From the NCBI GenBank assembly GCA_947573605.1, contig CANPGM010000027.1, positions 1-46,712 of the forward strand: a DNA stretch of 46,712 nt. Direction: 5' to 3'. Source of the stretch: an uncultured Roseburia sp. GTDB lineage: Bacteria > Bacillota > Clostridia > Lachnospirales > Lachnospiraceae. The position numbers were made by a program, and so were the translations under genes. This document shows positions 7,027 through 14,798 of this stretch, piece by piece. The notes under the pieces were generated by a model. The model was not told where the DNA came from and ran no database searches. It saw nothing but the letters and a program-made list of their open reading frames with translations. Positions within the stretch are counted from its first letter, which is position 1. Each line of letters opens with the position of its first letter.

Positions 7027-8265
7027 TCATGCTTTTCCGAACACTGCCGTAACAGTTGTCACACCGCCAGTTGCCTCCGCAAAAATTTCTCCGCCCATTT
7101 TATGCATCAGCTCTCTGCAGATATAAAGTCCCAGCCCGCTGCCGCTTTTCCCATCCGCATTCGCCCCCCGCCAGAAACTGTCAAATATATGCGGCAGCTC
7201 ATTTTCGGAAAGCGTACATCCGCTGTTGGAAACGGATATTAATACGCAGTCTTCCTCCTCCGAAAAATAAAGGCAGACAGCATGTCCGTCGCCGTATTTT
7301 AACGCATTTTCCATGATATTCTGAAGTACCTCAACGCTTCTGTCGAAGTCCCCTTTTATCAGGTAATCCGGAAAATCCGCAACCGAAAAATCCGTTTTGT
7401 TGATGAAAAGCTTTTCTTCGTAATATTCCGTTATTTCCTGCGTCAGTTTTGACAGATAGAATTCGCTTACTGTAACCGGAAGACTTAAAAAATCTTCATT
7501 GGACATCCGGATCAATTCGGCTGCAAAACGTTCGATTTCATCCGCTTTCGCATAAATATGTTCCGCCGTTTCAAGCTGCTTTTCTTTTTCTGCGTAAAGA
7601 CCTTTTGAAAGCGCCCTTGCATACAGCTTAATTGCAGAAAGAGGCGTTTTGATATCGTGAGAAATAGACAGCACCATTGTTTTTTGTTTTTTCTGCAAAG
7701 AAAGTTCCCGTTCTTTCTGCCGCTCAATCGTTTCCCGCAAAAGATCGACGCCCCAGGCAAACTTCCCGAAATACCGGCTGCCGCTTTCTTTTATGGGAAC
7801 CGTCAGATTTCCCCTTGACAGTTCATACGGCACATCCGTCATCTTTTGGAAAGGAAGCAGTATTTTCTTTCGGACATACCATAAAACAATAAAAACAAAC
7901 AGCGCCATTACAGCTATCATTCCGTTCATATAAACCAATAAGCTGCGCGTTCTTTCTTTTTCCCGCACCGTATAGTCGAACCGATAATAGATTCCGTTGA
8001 TTTCACGTATGGAATAATCGCTGTCCGTATCGAAAAACGCTTCGCCCTCGTCAGATCCGGTTATTTTTGTAATATACTCGCATCCCGAACAATCGACGCC
8101 CTCCGGCCCCGATTCTGCGATTTCCCTTGCCATTCTGTTTATCTCTACCCGATACGGCCTACCGGCTTCTATCCGCTCCCCCTGCAGCAGACAAAAATTT
8201 GCAGCGGCAAAAATCAATAAAATGATCCCTGCCGCCGCCGTAAAGAATCTGTGAAAACTTTTCAT
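7027..8265 (-). CDS. Sensor histidine kinase
   Basis: 412 residues. Two membrane segments (~8-27 and ~113-131) flank an extracytoplasmic domain of about 85 residues that contains a CSGC pair (59-62). A short HAMP-like linker leads to the H box SHDIKTP (phosphoacceptor H203), the N box ENALKYGDG and the G box GSGLGLYICRELM. All catalytic boxes are present, so it should be active. It overlaps the response regulator gene by 4 nt and is the last gene of the ABC exporter operon. Together they form a classic exporter-plus-sensor module, probably for an antimicrobial peptide or cell-envelope stress; the signal is not known. Confidence 0.93.
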   Translation of the reverse strand: MKSFHRFFTAAAGIILLIFAAANFCLLQGERIEAGRPYRVEINRMAREIAESGPEGVDCSGCEYITKITGSDEGEAFFDTDSDYSIREINGIYYRFDYTVREKERTRSLLVYMNGMIAVMALFVFIVLWYVRKKILLPFQKMTDVPYELSRGNLTVPIKESGSRYFGKFAWGVDLLRETIERQKERELSLQKKQKTMVLSISHDIKTPLSAIKLYARALSKGLYAEKEKQLETAEHIYAKADEIERFAAELIRMSNEDFLSLPVTVSEFYLSKLTQEITEYYEEKLFINKTDFSVADFPDYLIKGDFDRSVEVLQNIMENALKYGDGHAVCLYFSEEEDCVLISVSNSGCTLSENELPHIFDSFWRGANADGKSGSGLGLYICRELMHKMGGEIFAEATGGVTTVTAVFGKA

Positions 8266-8924
8266 ATATATTGATACCCCACTCCCCAGACTGTAATTAT
8301 TTTTTCCGGATTTTTCGCATCTTTTTCAATTTTCTGCCGCAGCCATTTGATATGTACCGTAAGCGTCTGCGGCTCGGAAAAGCTGTCTCTCCCCCAGACC
8401 GTACAGAACAGATATTCTTTTCGCAGTACCCTGCCTTTATTTTCCATTAATAGAGCGAGCAGATCAAATTCTTTCGTCGTCATATCGGTTTTTAACCCGT
8501 TTACATAGACAGTCCTGCGCGCCCGGTCGAGGCGGATTGTTTCGTCGCATATTTCATCCTGCGCATATCTGCGTTTAAATATTCCTGCAATTTTTGCAAG
8601 TATGATATCAATGTCATAGGGTTTTTCGATATAGTCGTCGGCGCCCAGAAAAAGACCGTTCAACTGATCGTCTTTTTCCGTTTTCGCGCTGACAATCAGT
8701 ATCGGCGTATTGCTGTGTTCCCTGATTTTTTGGCACACAGCAAATCCGTCGATTCCTGGCAGCACAATATCAAGCACCACAAGCCTTGCGCCGTATGCTT
8801 CATACAGTGCGAGCGCCTTTTCGCCGCTCTCTGCAACCGCTACCGTATACTGAGCCGCCCGTAGAAAATCACACAAAAGCGTGCCCAATTCCTTATTATC
8901 CTCTACAATCAAAATATCTGTCAT
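8262..8924 (-). CDS. OmpR/PhoB-family response regulator
   Basis: 220 residues: receiver domain with acidic pair E8-D9, phosphorylation site D52 (VVLDIVLPGIDG) and conserved Lys in EKPYD, then a winged-helix domain (KEFDLLALLMENKGRVLRKEYL to TVWGVGYQYI). It should be phosphorylated by the overlapping kinase and control the exporter operon 12.1-9.0 kb. The ATG at 8924 has GGGGGA 5 nt upstream. A 63-bp stretch with a direct repeat and an element shared with another regulator locus lies just upstream. Confidence 0.95.
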   Translation of the reverse strand: MTDILIVEDNKELGTLLCDFLRAAQYTVAVAESGEKALALYEAYGARLVVLDIVLPGIDGFAVCQKIREHSNTPILIVSAKTEKDDQLNGLFLGADDYIEKPYDIDIILAKIAGIFKRRYAQDEICDETIRLDRARRTVYVNGLKTDMTTKEFDLLALLMENKGRVLRKEYLFCTVWGRDSFSEPQTLTVHIKWLRQKIEKDAKNPEKIITVWGVGYQYI

Positions 8925-8949
8925 AAAATCCCCCGATGTAAAAAGAGCG

Positions 8950-9012
8950 CTTCACACTAACCTCATATCACAGCTTTGCTGCGACTCAAATTCAGATGAA
9001 GCCTTCACACTA
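8950..9012 (-). repeat. Intergenic element with 10-bp flanking direct repeats, shared with the 34.9-kb regulator locus
   Basis: CTTCACACTA occurs at 8950-8959 and again at 9003-9012, where it overlaps the stop of the ABC ATPase gene. The DNA between holds GCGACTCAAAT and a small hairpin (CAGC-AAA-GCTG on the minus strand). The central ~40 bp closely resemble the sequence at 34855-34902, also immediately upstream of a response regulator gene. Nature unknown. Confidence 0.55.
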
Positions 9013-9777
9013 CCAGCCCATCTCCATCAGCCATCCGTTTAATTTCCGCTCCCGTTCTCTTAGTTCACCGGAAGACGTATATCTGAAAAGATTATGCTCT
9101 CCTTTTATGTTTCCGTCAACAATGTATAAAACTCTTGTGCATTTTGCCGCAACTTTGACGTCATGCGTCACCAGCATAATCGTCGTACCTTCCGCATTTA
9201 ATTTCGCCAGCTCCTCCATAACCTCATTAGAAGCGGTCCGATTTAATGCTCCCGTGGGTTCGTCGGCAAAAATCATTTTCGGATGATTCATCATGCTCCT
9301 GCAGATACACGCCCTCTGAAGCTGTCCGCCGGACACTTCGTTAATATCATTGTCCGCAATATCTATGATACCGAGTTTCCGCATGAGGTCTCTGCCTCTC
9401 GCTGCAGTTTCCTTTCGGCTTTCCTTCATTTTTCCCGACTGACAGGCAGGAAGAATGATATTATCCAGTACAGTCAGATTTTTCAGCATGTACATCTGCT
9501 GAAAAATAAATCCCATTTCATTGAGCCGCAGTTTAGAAAGCTCCTTTTCGCTTCTTCCCGCAATGTTTTTGCCGCAGAACCGCACCTCGCCCGCCGTAAT
9601 TCCATCCATCCCCGATACCGTATACAGCAAAGTAGATTTTCCGGAACCGGACGGCCCCATTACCGCAACCATTTCTCCTTCCGAAATGCAAAAATTCACA
9701 TTTTTCAGAACATTGTTCTGACGTTTGTTCACTACATATGTTTTACATAAATTCGTTACTTCCAATACCTGACTCAT
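9010..9777 (-). CDS. ABC exporter ATPase (LolD/MacB/BceA type)
   Basis: 255 residues with Walker A GPSGSGKST, Q-loop FIFQQMYML, signature VSGGQLQRACI, Walker B MIFADEPTGAL and H-loop VTHD. This is the ATPase type that pairs with FtsX-like permeases in MacB, LolCDE and BceAB systems, which act on envelope substrates or peptides rather than on nutrients. It lies 15 nt after the permease gene, in the same operon, and is followed by the regulator and kinase. About 30 extra residues after the H-loop region are of no recognised function. Confidence 0.95.
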   Translation of the reverse strand: MSQVLEVTNLCKTYVVNKRQNNVLKNVNFCISEGEMVAVMGPSGSGKSTLLYTVSGMDGITAGEVRFCGKNIAGRSEKELSKLRLNEMGFIFQQMYMLKNLTVLDNIILPACQSGKMKESRKETAARGRDLMRKLGIIDIADNDINEVSGGQLQRACICRSMMNHPKMIFADEPTGALNRTASNEVMEELAKLNAEGTTIMLVTHDVKVAAKCTRVLYIVDGNIKGEHNLFRYTSSGELRERERKLNGWLMEMGW

Positions 9778-9792
9778 CGTTCCCTCCTGATT

Positions 9793-12141
9793 TTATTCTA
9801 TATTAGATGTCTCGGAAGCCCGGATACTGCCAATCCCAAGCGCCGATAAATATGCTCCTGCAGCCGTTCCCGCAAGTATAATCAGCGGATATACCACATA
9901 AACCTCAAACGGTATCACCTCAAATTCGATGCTGTAAGCGCCCATCATCTGAAACACCGGCACAACAGAAATTTCCGACAGCGGGGCTGATAAAAGCGTT
10001 CCCAACAGAATCGAAATACACAGTACCAGTCCGATTCGAATGGTCTGCCACAAAATCAGTGAAGCATTTGCGAAGCCGACAGCTTTTAAAATAGCAATTT
10101 CGCTTTTTTCCTTTGCCAGAAAACTTTTCTCCATCAGAACGGCGACCAGTATATTAATGCACAGTACAATTCCAAGAATCAGGCTTTTTACGCTCTCAAG
10201 TTGTTTTGCAACATCTCCTGTCATATAGCTTATATATTCGCCGGCCGTATAAAAATCCGCGTCGGAATAGTATGACATCAAAAGCTCTTTTCTTTCTTCC
10301 AACTCCGATTTCTTCGGATGATCCGTATATTGAATCTGAATCCCGAAACTGCCCGCCGCATATTGATAATTCGGATCCGCATTCTGATAAAATCGTATGC
10401 ACTCACCCAGATTATTCATTGACTGGTTAATCGCCGTTACCGTATATTTTTTTGTTTCTCCTCCAAGATTGATCTCTACGTCGTCTCCTATGTCAGCGCC
10501 GATTCGTTCCGCAATCAGATAGGAAATCGCAATTTCGTTTTCGCTTTGCGGCGCGGTCCCTCTGATATACGGGTAACTCTCCGTCGTGACGTCGCCGACG
10601 CCGGAAAAAGCAAACGACGACATTTTCAAATCTCCATGCGAAATATTGACGCGAAATAAAATTTCCTGAAACACCTTTGCCTCTATGTGATTTTCATGCA
10701 GTATTTCCCTGACTTCTTCGAGCTTATCCTCAATCATTTTTTTATTGTCAAACTCCGGAGAAAACAAAACTTCCTGTGAAATCACAAGGTCGGATTCCGC
10801 CATCGAAAACCAGTTAATCAGGTGATCGGACTGAAGGGTATTAATGGTATTAACAGGAATAATAATCAGTAAAATACCGAGCGTAAATATCACAATCATC
10901 GAAAGAAATCTTCTTATACTGCTTAAAATATCGTTCACTGCTAAAAACCAGACGGGAGCAAGCCCTGCTCTGTTTAAATGTATGACGCCCTTACCGTGAA
11001 ACCGCTCGCCGCTCTCACCGTTCTTAATTGCCGCGACCGGAGAAATCTTCTTAACTTTTCCCGTGCAAAAATAACAAAATCCTAAAATTACCGCGACTGT
11101 TGCGGCGGCGCATCCTGCATTCAGCAAAACATGACCGCCTCCTGTAAGAAGAATATTATCCGATACGCTTTCCAGCAAAAATCGTCCGAACGGAAACCCG
11201 GCCGACAGCCCGATTACCGCTCCCACAATCGAAATCGCAAGATATTTCACCAGATAAAGCCCTCTGATTTTTCCATTTGGAATCCCGACCGCCTTCATCA
11301 CGCCTATTTCACGAAATTCGCCGCTAATGGTAAAACCGATTGTAAAATGCAGTATTACCATAGAAATCAAAATCAGGCAGATACTGACGACCAAGAGTAT
11401 AGCCGCGATGATCATATCCATGACATACATGAGTTTAATGGTATTATAATCCACATGGAAAATCATACTCAGCTCAAGCGCCTGAAACCTGCGGAGGTAA
11501 TCGGAATCCTTCGTATATACTGCAACGGAATCTATGTCGTTCAGAGACGCCTCGGAAAACAGCTTATAATCGTTTTCACTGACAAGAAAACGCGTCATGC
11601 TGATCATATCCGAACCGAAAAGCGCATCTTTTACATATCCTTTTATCGTAAATTCCCTCTCTGTCTCTCCGAATTTTATCACGACTTTTCCGCCCTCATA
11701 AAAATGATTCTTATCGGAATGAAAAATATTGGAGGTGACATAGATTTCCCCGTCGGCAATCCGCTCCAGGGGATTCGATTCGCTGTCAAATACTCTGCTT
11801 CCTTCCAGCGTAGACAAACACGCCGTATTGGCATAATCAAACGCTTCTCCGTCAATCAAAATGTCACCGGTGTCCAACTGCATCAGGGAAATTTTACGAT
11901 ATTCATAATCATTTTCCCTGGCAAATGCAAAAAAGCGCTCCGCCTCCTGTTTTTCAATCAGGGCAAACCAATAATCCGGCACTCCCGCCTTCTCAAAATA
12001 GCGGTCAATAGCCGTCGCAATCGTATACATATTATCCGCGCTGCTTGATATAAACATGGTGGCAAGAATAATGAAAATCAGCAGTATAAAATTCATTGTC
12101 TTTTTTCGTTTCAAATCTTTCATTAAAATATTTCGGTACAT
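9793..12141 (-). CDS. ABC exporter permease with two FtsX-like domains
   Basis: About 782 residues. One N-terminal membrane segment (MNFILLIFIILATMFISSS) precedes a ~190-residue extracytoplasmic MacB-like domain and an FtsX-type membrane block with the FREIGVMKAVG motif. A second unit repeats this layout: SMIVIFTLGILLIIIPVN, another extracytoplasmic domain, and a C-terminal FtsX block with KSEIAILKAVGFA. The reading frame extends to 12183, but the ATG at 12141 (MYRNILMKDLKRKK) has AAAGGAG 6 nt upstream and is preferred. Both FtsX blocks are in one chain, longer than BceB (~650 residues). Probable role: peptide or lipid export or detoxification, controlled by the downstream two-component system. 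First gene of its operon. Confidence 0.93.
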   Translation of the reverse strand: MYRNILMKDLKRKKTMNFILLIFIILATMFISSSADNMYTIATAIDRYFEKAGVPDYWFALIEKQEAERFFAFARENDYEYRKISLMQLDTGDILIDGEAFDYANTACLSTLEGSRVFDSESNPLERIADGEIYVTSNIFHSDKNHFYEGGKVVIKFGETEREFTIKGYVKDALFGSDMISMTRFLVSENDYKLFSEASLNDIDSVAVYTKDSDYLRRFQALELSMIFHVDYNTIKLMYVMDMIIAAILLVVSICLILISMVILHFTIGFTISGEFREIGVMKAVGIPNGKIRGLYLVKYLAISIVGAVIGLSAGFPFGRFLLESVSDNILLTGGGHVLLNAGCAAATVAVILGFCYFCTGKVKKISPVAAIKNGESGERFHGKGVIHLNRAGLAPVWFLAVNDILSSIRRFLSMIVIFTLGILLIIIPVNTINTLQSDHLINWFSMAESDLVISQEVLFSPEFDNKKMIEDKLEEVREILHENHIEAKVFQEILFRVNISHGDLKMSSFAFSGVGDVTTESYPYIRGTAPQSENEIAISYLIAERIGADIGDDVEINLGGETKKYTVTAINQSMNNLGECIRFYQNADPNYQYAAGSFGIQIQYTDHPKKSELEERKELLMSYYSDADFYTAGEYISYMTGDVAKQLESVKSLILGIVLCINILVAVLMEKSFLAKEKSEIAILKAVGFANASLILWQTIRIGLVLCISILLGTLLSAPLSEISVVPVFQMMGAYSIEFEVIPFEVYVVYPLIILAGTAAGAYLSALGIGSIRASETSNIE

Positions 12142-12187
12142 TTCATTCTCCTTTCCCTGTTCTTTTTTCATCATAACAGGCAAGTTA

Positions 12188-12203
12188 TTAAATAATCCTT
12201 AAA
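12188..12203 (-). promoter_or_regulatory. 11-bp-phased direct repeat upstream of the FtsX exporter
   Basis: TTTAA occurs twice on the minus strand, 11 bp apart (12203-12199 and 12192-12188), just upstream of a possible -10 (TATGAT near 12162). OmpR/PhoB-type regulators bind direct repeats with this period, so it may be the site of the regulator at 8.3-8.9 kb. The motif is short and AT-rich, so chance is a real possibility. Confidence 0.35.
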
Positions 12204-12212
12204 AAGACAGGA

Positions 12213-12247
12213 AAAGACCGGAAACCTGTAAACAGTTTCCGGTCTTT
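12213..12247. terminator. Bidirectional-type terminator at the end of the alpha-galactoside operon
   Basis: A perfect 13-bp stem, AAAGACCGGAAAC (12213-12225) with its complement (12235-12247). On the minus strand it is followed by TTTTCCTGTCTTTTT, so it should end transcripts of the sucrose-phosphorylase gene before the exporter operon. Confidence 0.85.
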
Positions 12248-12309
12248 GTTCTTAATTACTGAGATAGCTTTTACCTTCTATGATATGACACTTCGATTTT
12301 CCTTCGCTT

Positions 12310-13800
12310 TCAGGCGCATATTTCAAATGTATACGTTTCAAGATCCGCCGTCAGTGTCGTACATACTCCCTCTCTCTTCCATTTGATTTTCAGTTTGGGC
12401 CCGTTTACTTTAAAGTCCATTTCTCCGTCCAGTCCGAACGCCGCCGTCAGATACCGGAAACGAAGCATTTCAAGCTGCTTGCTTACGATATCGCGCTCTA
12501 TCGAATCCATAGCTTCTTCTTTACTGATATTCGTCCGGTTAATTTCCTTGTGTCCGCCCGCTCCGCATCTCTCAACCGCCTCGTAATCGTTTTTCCCGGC
12601 AAACAAATCCAGATACCAGACCTGCGGTACTCCCGGCATAAACAGCTGAAGGGCTCTTGCAAGTAAAAGTTTATTTTCATCTTCCCCAAGCGCGCTAAAA
12701 TACGTCATATTAATCTGGTAATACATATTTTTCTGTCCGTGAAGCTCTTTTATATAGCCGCCCCTGTCCACAAGAATCTGCGTCAGGTCTTCTATCGACT
12801 CCTGCGGCAGCAATCCCTCCAGATCCAGCAGCGGAATACCGTCGTGGCATCCAAGCATATTGACCGTCTCTATTTTTTTCCGAAACAGCTCCTTTGCCCA
12901 TTTTGCCAGATATTCCCCCCGATGATGTTCGATTGCATCCAAAATCAGCCCCGGAAGGAAGAAATCATAAGTCAGATACCCTTTATTCGCAAGTTTTTCA
13001 TAGATCCCTTCCGCATAAGTGGCATGAATTTCCGGAAGAAGCGTCAGGTGGTACGGCTCTGCCAGATCCCGAATCTTATCAAGCAGTTCAAAGGTTCCCG
13101 GTTCGTTTAAAAAGTTTTTCTCTCCCGGCTCTTTCGGCGCGTAAGCAAACGCATCCAGTCTTACGATTCTTGCCCCGTATCCGGCAAGTTTCTTTAACGT
13201 CTCTTCGTAAAATTTCCAGACGAGAGGCGATTTGATATTTAAATCCATCTGCCCCAGATACTCCTGTCCACGCACCTCCTGATAGAACGTATTCCAGTAC
13301 GGCACCTCTTTCCCGTCCGGAAACCGTACCATCAGAAGCGGCAGTCCCGGTTTGCGGAAAAACATGCGGTCCAGATATTCCTTTTTCGGAAGAATAAATC
13401 CCTCCTCCGTCATTTCCCCGTTTCCTTCCCAGAACGTATTCCAGTTAATAAAAAAATCCTTATATTCCGATTCGTCCCCGTTTTTGACCAGATCCTTAAA
13501 CTGAGGAGACTGCGCCGAAGCATGATTTAAAATAAAATCCAGCATCAGCTCCTTACGGTCTTCTTTAAGCGCCTCAATATCGGACTGCTGCGCCAGCTCT
13601 TCGTTGATATCGTAATCAATTACAGAAAACCCGCGATCCAAATCGGAGTGATACAGGCTCGGTAAAAGATAGAGGGACTGAAAAGCACTTCTTACATATG
13701 TATTTCTTAAAAAGGAAACCAATGCGCTGAGTTTTCCTCCTATGCTGTCCGGATAAGCGATCAGCATCGGTCCGTTATCATACATTCCAATCTCTGTCAT
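12310..13800 (-). CDS. GH13_18 sucrose or sucrose-6F-phosphate phosphorylase
   Basis: 496 residues, the usual length for sucrose phosphorylases (GH13 subfamily 18). Catalytic features: nucleophile D216 in RIVRLDAFAY, acid/base E257 in LLPEIHATY, and third carboxylate D320 in LGCHDGIPLLD. The enzyme splits sucrose, or sucrose-6F-phosphate, with phosphate to give glucose-1-phosphate. The adjacent sucrose-kinase-like gene makes the phosphorylated substrate more likely, as reported for the R. gnavus enzyme of the raffinose locus; sequence alone does not settle this. Last gene of the operon, 23 nt after the kinase gene, followed by a strong terminator. Start at 13800 kept; the internal ATG at residue 6 is a possible alternative. 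Confidence 0.88.
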   Translation of the reverse strand: MTEIGMYDNGPMLIAYPDSIGGKLSALVSFLRNTYVRSAFQSLYLLPSLYHSDLDRGFSVIDYDINEELAQQSDIEALKEDRKELMLDFILNHASAQSPQFKDLVKNGDESEYKDFFINWNTFWEGNGEMTEEGFILPKKEYLDRMFFRKPGLPLLMVRFPDGKEVPYWNTFYQEVRGQEYLGQMDLNIKSPLVWKFYEETLKKLAGYGARIVRLDAFAYAPKEPGEKNFLNEPGTFELLDKIRDLAEPYHLTLLPEIHATYAEGIYEKLANKGYLTYDFFLPGLILDAIEHHRGEYLAKWAKELFRKKIETVNMLGCHDGIPLLDLEGLLPQESIEDLTQILVDRGGYIKELHGQKNMYYQINMTYFSALGEDENKLLLARALQLFMPGVPQVWYLDLFAGKNDYEAVERCGAGGHKEINRTNISKEEAMDSIERDIVSKQLEMLRFRYLTAAFGLDGEMDFKVNGPKLKIKWKREGVCTTLTADLETYTFEICA

Positions 13801-13823
13801 CTCTCATTTCTCACTTTCTTTCC

Positions 13824-14798
13824 TTAATTTTTGCAATACTCTTCATAAGTCAGAAGCTCTCCCTCTCCGGAGAGAATAATCTTCGCTTTATACGCGTTTT
13901 TCTGCTGCAATTCCTGTTCGATTTGCAATACCGACGCTACAAAGGGACTTTCCACCTGCGCATCTCTGTTTCTCTCTTTTCTGCGGGAAAGCGTTTCTTC
14001 GGGCGTACCGCACAAAAGAATCGGAATGTCTACGCCTTTTATAAAATCACTGTTTCCGTGCGTCCACTCCAGAAGCAGAATATTAGTATCGGTAAAATCT
14101 GCCTTTTCATACCACACATCCTCTTCTTTTTTTCCCATCCGGCGGAGCCAGATATCGGACGCTCCGCCCAAAAACGCGGCAATCACATCATTGATTTCTC
14201 CAAACGCCAGTTCTTTTTCCGTTCCCAGATAGCCCTTTAATTCGCGCCTTCCGGCCGACTGATAAATATCCATCCAGGGCTCGTCGTTTCTGAGCGCCGG
14301 GTCCGCATCCATCCCCCGCGCCTGATAGTCCGACAGCTTTTTTGCACGCTCCTTTGAATAGGCCTCCGCCAGAATCAAACCGTGCAGCCCGCCCTCTCTG
14401 TATATGCGAAGCCGTTCGGCATCATTATAAAACGGAATACGGTGCGGATAGTTATCTCCCGAAACGGTCCTGCATCCGATTCCCGCCCTGTAAAAATATT
14501 CCGACAGCAATGCAGCCATTCCCGTTTTTCCTGTCCCGGAACCGCCGCAGACCGTAAGTACAGCCTTGCGTTTCGGTCTGCCGCTTAACAGATTGGGAAG
14601 ATACGCTTTCAGCTCTTTCCACACTTTTCCTGCATATACTTCCTGAATTTCTTTGATATTGACATGAGAATCCGGCGCATCGCAGGCCGAAATCCGTCTC
14701 AAATCTTCAATTTTTTCCGGCACATAATTCAAAATCGCCTGAACGATATCCGTATTCTTATTTTTTCCGATCATATAAGATTTATTTAATGCAAACAT
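13824..14798 (-). CDS. P-loop kinase resembling the sucrose-kinase half of AgaSK
   Basis: 324 residues. The P-loop is GGSGTGKT (85-92, K91 binding phosphate) after VLTVC. It is followed by SGDNYPHRIPFYND, a substrate-site-like segment as in the uridine kinase/phosphoribulokinase fold, and by LLLEWTHGNSDF and CGTPEETLSRRKERNRD (lid-like Arg cluster). In Ruminococcus gnavus AgaSK a kinase of this type is fused behind a GH36 alpha-galactosidase and phosphorylates sucrose released from raffinose. Here it is a separate gene that overlaps the end of the GH36 gene by 13 nt in another frame, with its own RBS (GGGGGATCATC before the ATG). Probable role: sucrose to sucrose-6-phosphate. The substrate assignment rests on context. 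Confidence 0.8.
   Translation of the reverse strand: MFALNKSYMIGKNKNTDIVQAILNYVPEKIEDLRRISACDAPDSHVNIKEIQEVYAGKVWKELKAYLPNLLSGRPKRKAVLTVCGGSGTGKTGMAALLSEYFYRAGIGCRTVSGDNYPHRIPFYNDAERLRIYREGGLHGLILAEAYSKERAKKLSDYQARGMDADPALRNDEPWMDIYQSAGRRELKGYLGTEKELAFGEINDVIAAFLGGASDIWLRRMGKKEEDVWYEKADFTDTNILLLEWTHGNSDFIKGVDIPILLCGTPEETLSRRKERNRDAQVESPFVASVLQIEQELQQKNAYKAKIILSGEGELLTYEEYCKN

Noticed and set aside
8952-8955. GTG start at the shared element as the true start of the regulator at 8.9 kb.
   Set aside because: It is out of frame with the regulator, and the ATG at 8924 has its own GGGGGA RBS.
11131-12048. 305-codon open frame on the plus strand.
   Set aside because: It is antisense to the FtsX permease gene, which has clear motifs; its translation is low-complexity in character and has no RBS.
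14786-14798. Sequencing frameshift splitting an AgaSK fusion.
   Set aside because: The kinase gene has its own ATG and a well-placed GGGGGA RBS plus ~80 residues before the P-loop; a true overlap is more likely, though not proven.
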